Source of the DNA: Jezberella montanilacus
GTDB lineage: Bacteria; Pseudomonadota; Gammaproteobacteria; Burkholderiales; Burkholderiaceae_B
Length of the DNA: 64,000 nucleotides
Direction: 5' to 3'
Assembly (NCBI RefSeq): GCF_003003055.1
Contig: NZ_PVTV01000013.1
Coordinates: 297,854 to 361,853 of the forward strand
Shown here: positions 1-8,851 of the stretch, one piece after another
How the letters are laid out: every line of letters starts with the position of its first letter
Position numbering within the stretch: position 1 is the first letter of the stretch
The notes under the pieces: model-generated
Told to the model about the DNA's origin: nothing
Databases searched by the model: none
The model's input: only the letters and a program-made list of their open reading frames with translations
Translations under genes and position numbers: made by a program

Positions 1-540
1 TGCGACGAGCACGCGACGACCGGCTTTGATGGCGGGCGCGATGCTTTCGTTCCAGAAGGGCAAAACACGCGCCACAGTGTCCTTCAGGCATTCGGTAGCC
101 GGCAGTTGATCTGCGGGGATCTTGGCATAGCGTTTATCAAATCTCGGATGACGGGGGTCATCCAAAGCGATCGGATTAGGCGCGATGGCGTAGGCGCGGC
201 GCCAGATCAGCACCTGCTCATCACCAAATTTGGCTGCAGTCTCAGCTTTATTGAGGCCTTGCAAGTCGCCGTAATGACGTTCGTTAAGACGCCAATTGCT
301 ATGAACAGGCAAATACATCGTACCCATCGCGTCCAGCGCGATCCAGAGCGTGCGGATCGCCCGGGTCAACATGGATGTGCAGGCAAGATCGAATTCGAAA
401 CCCTTCTCTTTGAGCAACAAGCCCGCCTGGCGGGCCTGTTCACGTCCGGTTTCAGTCAAATCGACGTCATACCAGCCAGTAAAACGGTTTTCGAGATTCC
501 ATTGGCTTTCGCCATGACGCATGAGTACAAGTTTATGCAT
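1..540 (-). CDS. gpmA: 2,3-bisphosphoglycerate-dependent phosphoglycerate mutase (3' end cut by window)
   Basis: Glycolytic enzyme interconverting 3- and 2-phosphoglycerate in the cytosol. The reading frame starts with ATG at 540 and stays open to base 1, giving 180 of the roughly 250 residues usual for the family. The protein begins [15 protein letters not shown], with the phospho-accepting His at residue 9 in the RHG motif, followed by [11 protein letters not shown] and later [11 protein letters not shown], which carries the catalytic acid Glu. The C-terminal second catalytic His lies outside the window. It is divergent from the rhodanese gene, an arrangement like the gpm–yibN–grxC–secB order of enteric bacteria. 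Confidence 0.95.
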   Translation of the reverse strand, partial: MHKLVLMRHGESQWNLENRFTGWYDVDLTETGREQARQAGLLLKEKGFEFDLACTSMLTRAIRTLWIALDAMGTMYLPVHSNWRLNERHYGDLQGLNKAETAAKFGDEQVLIWRRAYAIAPNPIALDDPRHPRFDKRYAKIPADQLPATECLKDTVARVLPFWNESIAPAIKAGRRVLVA

Positions 541-552
541 GACAGACACAGG

Positions 553-582
553 TTAAAGTTGCAGATGTCAGCATTTTATAAT
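553..582 (+). promoter_or_regulatory. Candidate sigma-70 promoter for rhodanese–grxC–secB–gpsA
   Basis: A perfect TATAAT lies at 577-582 with a weak TTAAAG box at 553-558 (18-base spacer), about 50 bases ahead of the rhodanese GTG start and in the gap divergent from gpmA. The -10 match is seen directly; activity is inferred. Confidence 0.4.
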
Positions 583-630
583 TGTTATGAACTTTGCCCC
601 GAATCGGGTGCCAACCAACCTGGACTTACC

Positions 631-1044
631 GTGGATTTCTTTCTCGCCCCTACCAATCTTGTCCTGATCGCTGTCGCCCTCGGCTCTGGTCTTTTACTCG
701 CTTGGCCCGCCCTCGCAAAAGGCGGGGCTGGCGGTGCAATCAGCACGACGCAAGCCGTGCTCATGATGAACCAGCAGCACGCTGTGCTGGTCGATGTCAG
801 ACCCTTAGAACTGTTCAATAACGGCCATATTGCTCAGGCACGGAGCCTGCCAGCAAGCGACCTGCCCCTGAAGGCCAATAGTCTGCCCAAAAACAAGCCT
901 TTGATTATCGTCTGCGATCTGGGCAAATCAGCCGTTTCAGCGGCTGCTGAGCTTAAAAAGCTGGGTTTTGCTGAAGTGTCCGTGCTCGAAGGTGGCCTTA
1001 AGGCCTGGGGCGAAGCGGGTTTACCGATTACTGCAAAAAAATAA
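631..1044 (+). CDS. Membrane-anchored rhodanese-like sulfurtransferase (YibN type)
   Basis: A 137-residue protein with an N-terminal hydrophobic anchor (about residues 5-27) followed by one rhodanese domain. Domain landmarks are LVDVRPLELFNNGHI, the active-site loop IIVCDLGKSA with the nucleophilic Cys near residue 95, and GGLKAWGEAGLP at the end. GTG at 631 is chosen because it places the transmembrane segment at the N terminus; the open frame extends upstream, but into the antisense of gpmA. It leads grxC, secB and gpsA with 9 bases to the grxC start, as yibN does in enterics. The physiological sulfur donor and acceptor cannot be read from sequence. Confidence 0.85.
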   Translation: MDFFLAPTNLVLIAVALGSGLLLAWPALAKGGAGGAISTTQAVLMMNQQHAVLVDVRPLELFNNGHIAQARSLPASDLPLKANSLPKNKPLIIVCDLGKSAVSAAAELKKLGFAEVSVLEGGLKAWGEAGLPITAKK

Positions 1045-1053
1045 GGAATGATC

Positions 1054-1320
1054 ATGAATAAAGTCTTGATGTACAGCACCGGCGTTTGCCCTTATTGCAC
1101 GCGTGCAGAAATGTTGCTGAAGCAGCGCGGTGTCACAGAAATCGAAAAAATACGTATCGATCTTGACCCCGAACAGCGCGACGCAATGATGACGCGCACA
1201 GGGCGCAGAACAGTCCCGCAAATCTATATTGGTGACACACACGTTGGCGGCTTTGACGACTTGGCGGCCTTGGATAAAGCAGGTCAACTCATGCCCTTGC
1301 TGAACCCTGCTACAAATTAA
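1054..1320 (+). CDS. grxC: Glutaredoxin 3
   Basis: Small cytosolic thiol-disulfide oxidoreductase that uses glutathione to reduce protein disulfides. The 88-residue protein has the dithiol active site CPYC at residues 12-15, the cis-proline TVPQIYIG segment and the GGFDDLAAL glutathione-binding end. An in-frame ATG lies 6 bases upstream at 1048, but the AAGGAA Shine-Dalgarno at 1043-1048 sits correctly only for ATG 1054. Placement between a rhodanese and secB matches the conserved yibN–grxC–secB–gpsA block. Confidence 0.95.
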   Translation: MNKVLMYSTGVCPYCTRAEMLLKQRGVTEIEKIRIDLDPEQRDAMMTRTGRRTVPQIYIGDTHVGGFDDLAALDKAGQLMPLLNPATN

Positions 1321-1413
1321 TCTGGCCTAACGCGACTTTGCTTGCCCCCTGAGGCAAGTGATTTCACCTTCTCAAACATTGTTTATCCGCTAACCACTTA
1401 CCTGGAAACCTTC

Positions 1414-1929
1414 ATGTCTGATCAAAACGCTCAAGCCGGTAACGCGCCTATTTTTAATATGCAGCGCGTCTACATCAAAGATCTGTCGCTTGAAATGCCC
1501 AACGCCCCCAATATCTTTCTTGAGCAAGACGCGCCAAAGGTTGAGGTCAATATCAACGTGGGAGCCAACCCTCTGGCTGATACGATTTTCGAATCAACAA
1601 TTACCGTCACAGTGACGACCCGTATCAACGACAAGGTGCTGTATCTGATTGAAGCCACCCAAGGCGGGATTTTCGAGATGAGCAACATCCCCGAAGATCA
1701 GCTGGATCCTTTGCTCGGGATCGTGTGCCCAACCATGCTCTACCCCTATCTGCGCGCGAATGTTGCGGATGCGATTACCCGCACGTCAGTGCCACCTTTG
1801 CATTTGGCAGAAGTCAATTTTCAAGCACTCTATGAGCAACGCATGAGCGAGCTTGCTCAGCAAAACGGCGAAAGCGGCAATAGCTCAGAATCTGGGTTGA
1901 TCCTGCCGGCCAGCGCAACGCGTCAATGA
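1414..1929 (+). CDS. secB: Protein-export chaperone SecB
   Basis: Cytosolic tetrameric chaperone that holds preproteins unfolded and delivers them to SecA. The 171-residue protein shows the family core: [19 protein letters not shown] near the N terminus, then [14 protein letters not shown] and [19 protein letters not shown]. An in-frame extension begins at 1342, but ATG 1414 gives the family's usual N terminus (MSDQNAQ...). The C-terminal tail is Ser/Asn/Gly-rich, as is common. It is third in the rhodanese–grxC–secB–gpsA operon. Confidence 0.96.
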   Translation: MSDQNAQAGNAPIFNMQRVYIKDLSLEMPNAPNIFLEQDAPKVEVNINVGANPLADTIFESTITVTVTTRINDKVLYLIEATQGGIFEMSNIPEDQLDPLLGIVCPTMLYPYLRANVADAITRTSVPPLHLAEVNFQALYEQRMSELAQQNGESGNSSESGLILPASATRQ

Positions 1930-1965
1930 GCTTAAGACTTGGCAACAACGTTTCGCCAAGCTTCG

Positions 1966-3018
1966 ATGAAAAAGCCTGAAGGACCTAAGCGGCCCGTCCT
2001 CGTTCTCGGGGCGGGGGCTTGGGGTTCAGCCTTGGCCATCGCTGCAGCAAGGCAGAGCGCCACGACGCTATGGGGGCGCGACCCCCTGCTGATGCAGAAT
2101 ATGGCTGACTACAACCAGAATCGCCAGTATCTGCCCAATATTGAATTCCCTGACTCGTTACAAGTAACCAGCGATTTCGACGCCGCACTGGCAGCTGTGT
2201 CGTCATCCACCTATCCGGGCCTGATCATCATTGGCACGCCCATCGCGGGATTGAGGGCCACCTGCCGCGACATAGCCGACTGGCTCGGCCAAGCTAGTCG
2301 CTCAGTCACCTCAGTCGTTGGCGTTATCTGGACTTGCAAAGGACTCGAAACGGGCAGTGGCGAATTGCCTAACGAAATTGCCCGTCAGGCATTTGCCTCG
2401 CAACCAACGCTAGCGACGGGCGTGCTGTCAGGACCATCGTTTGCCAAGGAAGTCGCAGCTGGATTGCCGGTCGCGCTCACCGTGGCAAGCCATCACGCGG
2501 CGCTGCGCACCGCGACGATAGAGGCCTTGCACGGTGGTGCGGTGCGGGTGTACGCCAGTGATGACGTCACGGGCGTAGAGATAGGCGGTGCACTCAAAAA
2601 TATCATGGCCATTGCCTGTGGCATCGCCGACGGATTGGGACTTGGTACAAACGCCCGTGCCGCGCTGATCACACGCGGCCTAGCTGAAATTACCCGCTTT
2701 GGCTGCGCGCTCGGCGCACAAGCTGCAACCTTTGCAGGCCTAACCGGCTTAGGTGATCTGGTCTTAACCGCGACAGGTGATCTGTCCCGCAACAGGCAAG
2801 TGGGCTTAGCGATCGGTCAAGGACAGTCCGCGATTGAGGTGCTGGGTCAAGGCTTGACTGCGGAGGGTGCTCGCTGCGCCTTAGCCGTCAGAGAACGGTC
2901 AAATCAGATGGGCTTGACGTTACCCATCACCGAAGCGGTCTGCGCAGTGCTTTTCGAAGGAATGCCGCCCAGGGATGCAGTCGGTCAATTGTTGTCTCGG
3001 GAGGCCACAACCGAATGA
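1966..3018 (+). CDS. gpsA: NAD(P)H-dependent glycerol-3-phosphate dehydrogenase
   Basis: Reduces dihydroxyacetone phosphate to sn-glycerol 3-phosphate for phospholipid synthesis. The 350-residue protein carries the Rossmann motif LGAGAWGSALA at about residues 14-24, LSGPSFAKEVAAGLP, the catalytic Lys in IGGALKNIMAIACG, and LTGLGDLVLTATG. ATG 1966 is preferred to an in-frame TTG at 1939 because the dinucleotide fold then begins near the N terminus. Its TGA overlaps the ATG of the next gene (ATGA at 3015-3018), which implies translational coupling with the Bug receptor. Confidence 0.95.
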   Translation: MKKPEGPKRPVLVLGAGAWGSALAIAAARQSATTLWGRDPLLMQNMADYNQNRQYLPNIEFPDSLQVTSDFDAALAAVSSSTYPGLIIIGTPIAGLRATCRDIADWLGQASRSVTSVVGVIWTCKGLETGSGELPNEIARQAFASQPTLATGVLSGPSFAKEVAAGLPVALTVASHHAALRTATIEALHGGAVRVYASDDVTGVEIGGALKNIMAIACGIADGLGLGTNARAALITRGLAEITRFGCALGAQAATFAGLTGLGDLVLTATGDLSRNRQVGLAIGQGQSAIEVLGQGLTAEGARCALAVRERSNQMGLTLPITEAVCAVLFEGMPPRDAVGQLLSREATTE

Positions 3019-4010
3019 ACCGCTTTGCTCGCAATCTTAAATTAGCGATCATGGTCACCATGTCCTTGATCGCGGCCGGTGCCATCACCACGGCCAGAGC
3101 CGCTTGGCCTCAAGATAGACCGATCCATTTGGTGGTGCCTTTCCCCCCGGGATCATCGCCGGATTTGTTAGCACGAACGATCGCAGAGCCTCTCAGCAAA
3201 GCCTTAGCCCAAGTAGTGGTGGTAGAAAACAAAGTAGGGGCGGGAGGCAATATCGGTACACGGGCAGTTGCAAAAGCAGCCGCAGACGGCTACACCCTGC
3301 TCTACACCATCAATGGCCCCCTGGTGACTGCGCCTAAGCTTTTCAAGACCAAACTCGGCTACGAACCTTCAACCGATCTGGCACCCATCATGCTGGTGGC
3401 CTCGAGCCCAAACATTTTGGTGGTGTCCAAAAGCCTGCCGGTCGATAACCTGGCTGACTTTATTAAACAGGCCAAAGCGCAGGCTGGCCAGATGAATTAT
3501 GGCTCGGTCGGCAACGGCAGCGCATCTCACTTAGCCATGGAAATGTTCATGCAAGCGGCCGGCATTGATCTCAAAAACATCAATTACCCCGGGTTTAATC
3601 AAATCACACTCGCTATGTTGGCGGGCGATATACAGGCCGGATTCATGGTTCCCTCAGGTGTGATGACCCAAATCAATGAGGGCAAACTGAAAGCCTTGGC
3701 GATCAGTAGTAAAACTCGAAATGAACTACTACCGACCCTTGAACCGATTGCGACAAAGGGTTACCCAGATTTTGAAGTGATATCCTGGAACGCCTTGTTG
3801 GCCCCGGCGGGCACGTCAGGTGAAGTTATTGACCGGCTTCAGCGCACCTTGACAGAGATCCTTGCGCAGGATGAGGTTCGCAACAAATTTAAGCTGCAAT
3901 ACTTTAATGTCGTTGCGTCATCGCCAGAGAAGCTGACTCAGCAGATGCGCGACGAGCGGGCCCGGTCAGAAGCGCTGATCGATCAGCTCAAATTATCGCT
4001 GGATGATTAA
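3015..4010 (+). CDS. Tripartite tricarboxylate transporter receptor, Bug/TctC family
   Basis: A 331-residue periplasmic binding protein with a Sec signal peptide (about residues 1-29, ending ARA). Family landmarks are IHLVVPFPPGSSPDLLART, VVENKVGAGGNIG and ADGYTLLYT. Bug proteins bind carboxylates such as citrate, glutamate or nicotinate; the ligand here is unknown. There is no TctA/TctB membrane pair nearby, so it is an orphan receptor, common in Alcaligenaceae. The start codon overlaps the gpsA stop, an unusual partner for a transport receptor, so co-transcription with the housekeeping operon is likely. Confidence 0.9.
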   Translation: MNRFARNLKLAIMVTMSLIAAGAITTARAAWPQDRPIHLVVPFPPGSSPDLLARTIAEPLSKALAQVVVVENKVGAGGNIGTRAVAKAAADGYTLLYTINGPLVTAPKLFKTKLGYEPSTDLAPIMLVASSPNILVVSKSLPVDNLADFIKQAKAQAGQMNYGSVGNGSASHLAMEMFMQAAGIDLKNINYPGFNQITLAMLAGDIQAGFMVPSGVMTQINEGKLKALAISSKTRNELLPTLEPIATKGYPDFEVISWNALLAPAGTSGEVIDRLQRTLTEILAQDEVRNKFKLQYFNVVASSPEKLTQQMRDERARSEALIDQLKLSLDD

Positions 4011-4031
4011 TCGTCAACAAGAGCGACACAA

Positions 4032-4502
4032 CTACACGCCGCCAACGTATCCTTGCTGCCGCCAAGCTTCAAAAACCACGACAGCCACTGAATTGGATAA
4101 ATTCAAACTGCGCTGTTCGGGCAGCATAGGCAACCGGATTTTCTGGTCATCCCCGAACAGCGCCCGTTGCTCTGGCGATAAACCCGCCGTTTCGCGACCG
4201 AACACAAATACGTCGCCAGGCCGAAACTCAACTTGATCGACAAGTTTGCTTGCTTTAGTAGTCATGGCAAAACAACGGTTGGCAGGTGCGCCAGTAGCGG
4301 CCAAGGCTAGCTCAAGCGTGTCATGGATTTTGACAGGTTGCCACTCGTGATAATCAAGACCCGCGCGACGTAAACGCCTATCGTCAACCTCGAACCCTAA
4401 CGGACGAACCAAATGAAGTCTTGCGCCCGTATTGGCACAGAGACGAATCACATTGCCTGTGTTGGGCGGGATTTCAGGCTGGACAAGGATGACATCAAAC
4501 AT
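4032..4502 (-). CDS. trmL: tRNA (cytidine(34)-2'-O)-methyltransferase
   Basis: SPOUT-fold enzyme that 2'-O-methylates the wobble nucleotide of tRNA-Leu isoacceptors. The 156-residue protein starts MFDVILVQPEIPPNTGN and shows the trefoil-knot motifs VFVFGRETAGL and LPMLPEQRSLNLSNSVAVV, which form the SAM site. Its start overlaps the last 8 bases of the upstream comF gene. It is convergent with the Bug receptor gene, 21 bases away. Family members are about 150-160 residues, so it is complete. Confidence 0.95.
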   Translation of the reverse strand: MFDVILVQPEIPPNTGNVIRLCANTGARLHLVRPLGFEVDDRRLRRAGLDYHEWQPVKIHDTLELALAATGAPANRCFAMTTKASKLVDQVEFRPGDVFVFGRETAGLSPEQRALFGDDQKIRLPMLPEQRSLNLSNSVAVVVFEAWRQQGYVGGV

Positions 4503-5286
4503 GCTGCGTATTGTGCCAGACAAGTCTTGGAGTACGCATGGCCGATAGAGCGACCACCCCAGCAGCACCGCCCCGGCGTAAGGCAAGCGCCGCGAAATGC
4601 ATCGTGCTGCCCGTCGTCATGACATCATCGACCAACCCAATCCAAACTGCGGGCAAATTTGGCCGACTTTCGTAGGCGTGCTCGGTAGCCAGTCGCCGGG
4701 CTTGCTGATCAAGATGTTTTTGGACACCACCAGCTTGCGTTCGGCGCAGCCAACTGACCTGACAAGGTAAGCCGAGCGCCTTGGCCAGGACTCGGGCGAT
4801 CTCACCCGGTGGATTAAAACCTCGACGCCTGATCGACACATCGCTTGAGGGGATCGGCACAATACAGGCCAGCTTAGCCAGCGTATGCGGCTCTTCGCGG
4901 ATAGCGCCAGCCAGCATCCGTCCCATCAGAGCCGCCAGATGCAACTGCATACGTTTTTTTAGCTCATGCATCAGTGCGTCTGTCGGGAAAGCATAGCGCA
5001 TGGCGACAATTGAGCTTTCAAACGCTGGGGGGTTTTTTGCACAGCCCTCACAAAGGATCCGACTCGAGCTGAGCGAACGGGGCGCGGCTAGTGCACTGGG
5101 CAACTCATCGGCGCAAATGGCACACGTCAAGCATGCTCGCCTGGCTGCGGTGACTTCGCCCAAGCAAGCACGACAGAAATCACCGCCGCGTGCCGCCAGC
5201 CCGCATAGTGGGCATGGTGTCGTGAATTGCAATCGCAAAAAGTTCTGGATCAGGTAAAGTCTGGCTTGTCGTGGCTGGTTTCGCAT
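4495..5286 (-). CDS. comF: ComF family protein, phosphoribosyltransferase-like
   Basis: Competence-associated protein needed for natural transformation in several bacteria; its exact role is unsettled. An N-terminal zinc-ribbon-like set of cysteines (TPCPLCGL, then FCRACLG and further CxxC pairs) precedes a type I phosphoribosyltransferase domain with the PRPP loop VWIGLVDDVMTTGSTM near the C terminus. The start is uncertain: ATG 5286 (263 residues) leaves room for a promoter, while ATG 5331 would overlap the divergent bioC-like start. No clear ribosome site distinguishes them. A dprA gene about 12 kb downstream fits a competence context. Confidence 0.88.
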   Translation of the reverse strand: MRNQPRQARLYLIQNFLRLQFTTPCPLCGLAARGGDFCRACLGEVTAARRACLTCAICADELPSALAAPRSLSSSRILCEGCAKNPPAFESSIVAMRYAFPTDALMHELKKRMQLHLAALMGRMLAGAIREEPHTLAKLACIVPIPSSDVSIRRRGFNPPGEIARVLAKALGLPCQVSWLRRTQAGGVQKHLDQQARRLATEHAYESRPNLPAVWIGLVDDVMTTGSTMHFAALALRRGGAAGVVALSAMRTPRLVWHNTQHV

Positions 5287-5329
5287 CAAGGCATTTTGGG
5301 CGACCGTCACACCACCTGGCAAGCTAACC

Positions 5330-6247
5330 ATGACAGACTCATCCACCCATCCCCTACTTCCTCTCTCAACCACAGCAGTGAAGGCGCAATTTGCGCGCAG
5401 AGGTGACTTGAGCGATGCTCAGTTTTTGTACGCCGAAATCGCGAACAGAATGCTGGATCGGCTCACACTGATTCGTATGCAACCCGAAAACATCCTCGAT
5501 GCGGGCTGCGGCCCAGGGTCAGGCATTACTTTGCTAAAAAACCGCTACCCGACAGCACGAATAACCGGCCAGGATTTTAATGCCCAAGCGTTAGCGATCG
5601 CACAAAAAATGCACGACCAGGGCTGGTCGGGTTTATTCAAAAAACTCACAACGGGCAAATCCAACTCAATGCGGTGGGTAACCAGTGATCTTGCTGACAC
5701 GGGATTGGTGCCAGAAGCACTTGATTTGATCTGGTCCAACCTCGCCGTGCACTGGCACCCAGCCCCGCATGACGTGTTGCGTGAATGGGCGCGTATCGTC
5801 AAGCTTAATGGGCTTGTATTTTTTTCTTGTTTTGGGCCCGACACCTTGAAAGAAGTGCGACAAGCGCTCGTAACCGCAAAGTTAGTGACGCAAACACCCT
5901 CGTTCGTTGATATGCATGACTTTGGCGATTTACTGGTCGAAAACGGATTTGGCGATCCAGTGATGGATCAAGAACGACTGACCTTAACGTACAACTCAGC
6001 AGAAAAACTTTTACAAGATGTCCGCGCGCTGGGTGGCAATCCCAGTTCGGGTCGACGAGCCGGTCTGGTCGGGCGCCAATGGCGCCAGCGACTAATCGAA
6101 GCGCTTGAGTATCAACGCCACACAGATGGCACGATCCATCTGACTATTGAGGTAGCTTACGGGCACGCTTGGCGCCTCGGGCATAGCCGTCAAAAAGACG
6201 GCGAAACCCGTGTCAGCATTAGCTCGATTGGCCGAAAGTCTAAATAA
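5330..6247 (+). CDS. bioC: SAM-dependent methyltransferase, BioC-like (malonyl-ACP O-methyltransferase)
   Basis: A 305-residue class I methyltransferase with motif I ILDAGCGPGSG near residue 50, IWSNLAVHWHPAP, and the BioC-typical FFSCFGPDTLKEVR. BioC methylates the free carboxyl of malonyl-ACP to start biotin pimeloyl synthesis. Divergent pairing with comF is a frequent betaproteobacterial arrangement. The last residues overlap the 3' end of the convergent tauE-like gene by 8 bases. No other biotin gene is in the window, so the specific substrate is inferred from motif and neighbour only. Confidence 0.75.
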   Translation: MTDSSTHPLLPLSTTAVKAQFARRGDLSDAQFLYAEIANRMLDRLTLIRMQPENILDAGCGPGSGITLLKNRYPTARITGQDFNAQALAIAQKMHDQGWSGLFKKLTTGKSNSMRWVTSDLADTGLVPEALDLIWSNLAVHWHPAPHDVLREWARIVKLNGLVFFSCFGPDTLKEVRQALVTAKLVTQTPSFVDMHDFGDLLVENGFGDPVMDQERLTLTYNSAEKLLQDVRALGGNPSSGRRAGLVGRQWRQRLIEALEYQRHTDGTIHLTIEVAYGHAWRLGHSRQKDGETRVSISSIGRKSK

Positions 6248-7046
6248 ACGCGGCGTAAGCTTTGTATGCCATATAGGCAGACAAGCCAAACAGCAGATAG
6301 GCGAACACACGTTTTAGTTGTTTAACGGGCAGTTTATGCGCCAGCCGGGCACCGACTGGCGCAGTGAGCACACTGAAGGCCGCCAGGATCAATAAAGCAG
6401 GCCAGTAGACCAGGCCGATCATGCTATTGGCCAGGACACCGTCACTCATTTGTGCGTATTGAATCGTATTGAACAAGGCGATAGGAAATCCCAGCGCAGC
6501 TGACGTGCCAATCGCTTCACGCAAAGGCACGTTGCACCAGGCCATAAAAGGGACCGAGACAAAGCCGCCGCCTGCACCAACCAGGCCGGATAAGAAACCA
6601 ATCCCCGTACCTGCAACAACCGTCCCGGCAGGACCCGGCATCTGTCTGGTGGGCTTGGGCTTTTTATCCAGCAGCATCTGCAAGCCAGAGTAAGCAACGA
6701 AAAGCGCAAATAACAAAGCAAGCCAAGCAGTAGGCAGCGTTTCAAACACATACTTGGCAAAGAGGCTGCCGATAAAAATACCTGGCGCAAAGGCGAATAC
6801 CAGCTTCCAGCGAACAGCGCTCTTCTTATGATGGGCCGTCACACTCGACACGGAGGTGAAAAGGATAGACGCCATCGACGTAGCAATCGCCGCCTTGACG
6901 ACAAGATTCGGATTGAGGTCAGTCCAGCCGAGCAGAAAGGTTAGAAACGGCACCAGAATCATGCCACCGCCAATACCCAGCAAACCCGCGGCCAGCCCAG
7001 TCACCGCGCCGAGTACGCCCAAAGAAATGATAAAAACCGGATCCAT
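6240..7046 (-). CDS. Sulfite exporter TauE/SafE family membrane protein
   Basis: A 268-residue inner-membrane protein with about eight hydrophobic helices. It shows the paired family repeats GLAAGLLGIGGGMILVPFL at the N terminus and GFLSGLVGAGGGFVSVPFM in the second half. The family exports sulfite, sulfoacetate or related organosulfur anions; the cargo is not determinable here. It diverges from an XdhC-like gene, with a 12-base palindrome in the 93-base gap, so the two may share regulation. Confidence 0.9.
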   Translation of the reverse strand: MDPVFIISLGVLGAVTGLAAGLLGIGGGMILVPFLTFLLGWTDLNPNLVVKAAIATSMASILFTSVSSVTAHHKKSAVRWKLVFAFAPGIFIGSLFAKYVFETLPTAWLALLFALFVAYSGLQMLLDKKPKPTRQMPGPAGTVVAGTGIGFLSGLVGAGGGFVSVPFMAWCNVPLREAIGTSAALGFPIALFNTIQYAQMSDGVLANSMIGLVYWPALLILAAFSVLTAPVGARLAHKLPVKQLKRVFAYLLFGLSAYMAYKAYAAFI

Positions 7047-7078
7047 GTCAAACCCTAAGATGACGTCAAGAGTGACGA

Positions 7079-7090
7079 TCAGTATACTGA
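7079..7090. promoter_or_regulatory. 12-base perfect palindrome between divergent tauE-like and xdhC-like genes
   Basis: TCAGTATACTGA is a perfect inverted repeat placed midway between the two divergent starts (7046 and 7140). It is compatible with a dimeric repressor operator. No cognate regulator lies next to it. Confidence 0.3.
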
Positions 7091-7139
7091 CCGGCGAGGC
7101 GGATGGGCGCTGTCACAATAACAATCACTCAAGATAAAA

Positions 7140-8120
7140 ATGAACTCTCTCGACACCGAAGTACTACGACAGGCGTTCGACTGGCTCGAAGCGGGTCATC
7201 GCGTGCATTTGGCGACCGTCGTTAAAACATGGGGATCTGCGCCCAGGCAGGCCGGTGCGATGGCGGCAATCCGGGGCGACGGCAGGCTGGTCGGATCGGT
7301 TTCAGGGGGCTGTATTGAAGATGATCTGATCGTCAAAGCACAAGCGGGCGAGTTGCCAACCCGGCCCTCTCTCGTCAACTACGGGGTGACACAAGACGAA
7401 GCGGCAAAATTTGGGCTGCCCTGCGGGGGCAGCTTGACGCTCGTCATCGAAGCATTGGATCGCTTCGAGTGGATAGCATCGGTTGTTGAATCGACCGAAG
7501 CACAACAGCTGGTCGCTCGACTGATTAATCTCAAGACCGGCCAATCGACCACAGCGCCAGCAAGACCGGGGCAAAAGACCGAGCTGACCGGTGATAGCTG
7601 TCAATTCGTTTATGGTCCTCACTGGCGCTTATTGATCATTGGCGCAAATCAAACGGCGCTCGCGCTTGCTGAAATCGCGCATATGCTCGAATTTCAAGTC
7701 GTTGTATGCGATCCGCGCGAAGAATTCACAGCTGATTTCAATCTGCAGGGTATTGCACTTGAGCGTGGCATGCCGGACGACGTGGTCCTATCCATTCGAA
7801 CCGATTCAAGGACTGCCATCGTTGCGTTAACTCACGACCCCAAGTTAGATGATATGGCGCTGCTCGAAGCACTCAAGTCATCCGCTTTTTACGTCGGCGC
7901 GCTAGGGTCGGTTCGCAACCAGAGCAGTCGCCGTGAACGTCTGAAGCTGTTTGAGCTCACCGATGCCGAAATCAATCGATTACATGGCCCAGTCGGGCTG
8001 CAAATCGGCAGTCGAACACCGGCAGAGATTGCCGTTGCAGTAGCGGCCGAACTCGTTCAAGTCAGACGAACGCTTGAAGACGAGCGGGTGCAATTAAAAG
8101 GGGCAGACCAAGAGGCTTGA
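7140..8120 (+). CDS. XdhC/CoxF family protein (molybdenum cofactor sulfuration/insertion)
   Basis: A 326-residue cytosolic protein. The N-terminal XdhC/CoxI domain carries TVVKTWGSAPRQAGAMAAI and GSVSGGCIEDDL. The C-terminal Rossmann-like domain carries LLIIGANQTALALAEIA and ends with GLQIGSRTPAEIAVAVAAE. XdhC proteins bind molybdenum cofactor and deliver it to xanthine dehydrogenase-type enzymes. No molybdo-hydroxylase is present in the window, so its client is elsewhere. Its start lies in an A-rich leader without a strong Shine-Dalgarno. Confidence 0.9.
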   Translation: MNSLDTEVLRQAFDWLEAGHRVHLATVVKTWGSAPRQAGAMAAIRGDGRLVGSVSGGCIEDDLIVKAQAGELPTRPSLVNYGVTQDEAAKFGLPCGGSLTLVIEALDRFEWIASVVESTEAQQLVARLINLKTGQSTTAPARPGQKTELTGDSCQFVYGPHWRLLIIGANQTALALAEIAHMLEFQVVVCDPREEFTADFNLQGIALERGMPDDVVLSIRTDSRTAIVALTHDPKLDDMALLEALKSSAFYVGALGSVRNQSSRRERLKLFELTDAEINRLHGPVGLQIGSRTPAEIAVAVAAELVQVRRTLEDERVQLKGADQEA

Positions 8121-8128
8121 ATTAGGCG

Positions 8129-8812
8129 TCAGCTACCGCGCTTGCGTGACTCAATGCCTAATTGCTTGAGCTTGCGATAGAGGTGCGTACGTTCAAGGCC
8201 CGTTTTATCCGAGACCTTAGTCATACTGTGGTTCTCATTGGCCAGGTGATATTCGAAATATACCCTTTCAAAGGCGTCTCGCGCATCTCGAAGGGGCTGA
8301 TCCAACGAGATATCACCCAACAGGCTTTGATCCACCTCTGGGAGTGGTTCAATCACGGGGGGCTCTTCACGCTTAAATACCCCCGACGTATCGAGAGGGC
8401 GTGGCGTAGCCGCAGAAGTCATCGCCGCAGTTTTCGGCGTTGTGAAACGTCCGCGGGCTAAACCGGACGAAACGGTTTTTAATAGTCGTTGCAGCGTGAT
8501 AGGTTTTTCAAGAAAATCAACTGCCCCGATACGAGTGGCTTCTACCGCGGTATCGATCGTTGCATGACCGCTCATCATGACAACAGGCATATCCAAAAGG
8601 CCCTGCGATCCCCACTCTTTGAGCAAGGTCACGCCGTCAGTGTCAGGCATCCAGATATCGAGCAGAACCAAGTCAGGTCGCATACGCATACGAGCCGCTC
8701 TTGCCTCGGCTGCGTTTTCGGCGAGCTCGACTGTGTGCCCTTCGTCATAAAGGATTTCGGACAATAACTCGCGGATACCTACTTCGTCGTCAACAACCAA
8801 AATTCTGGCCAT
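8129..8812 (-). CDS. NtrX-like response regulator without AAA+ domain
   Basis: A 227-residue regulator. The receiver domain at residues 1-120 has acidic residues D8/D9, phospho-acceptor D52 (VLLDIWMPDTDG) and conserved Lys in DFLEKPI. A linker follows, then a Fis-type helix-turn-helix at the end (MTKVSDKTGLERTHLYRKL). Full NtrX proteins carry a central sigma-54-interacting AAA+ module; here it is absent. This short form is usual beside NtrY-like kinases in Burkholderiales. ATG 8812 is chosen over an in-frame GTG at 8824 because AGGTG sits 9 bases upstream. It lies 39 bases behind the kinase gene. Confidence 0.88.
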   Translation of the reverse strand: MARILVVDDEVGIRELLSEILYDEGHTVELAENAAEARAARMRMRPDLVLLDIWMPDTDGVTLLKEWGSQGLLDMPVVMMSGHATIDTAVEATRIGAVDFLEKPITLQRLLKTVSSGLARGRFTTPKTAAMTSAATPRPLDTSGVFKREEPPVIEPLPEVDQSLLGDISLDQPLRDARDAFERVYFEYHLANENHSMTKVSDKTGLERTHLYRKLKQLGIESRKRGS

Positions 8813-8851
8813 GTTCTTTTTCACCTGTTGCGCGGCGGAATTATCGCTGCA

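Noticed and set aside
106..630. Upstream extension of the rhodanese reading frame
   Set aside because: It runs antisense through gpmA; the membrane anchor and family length support the GTG at 631.
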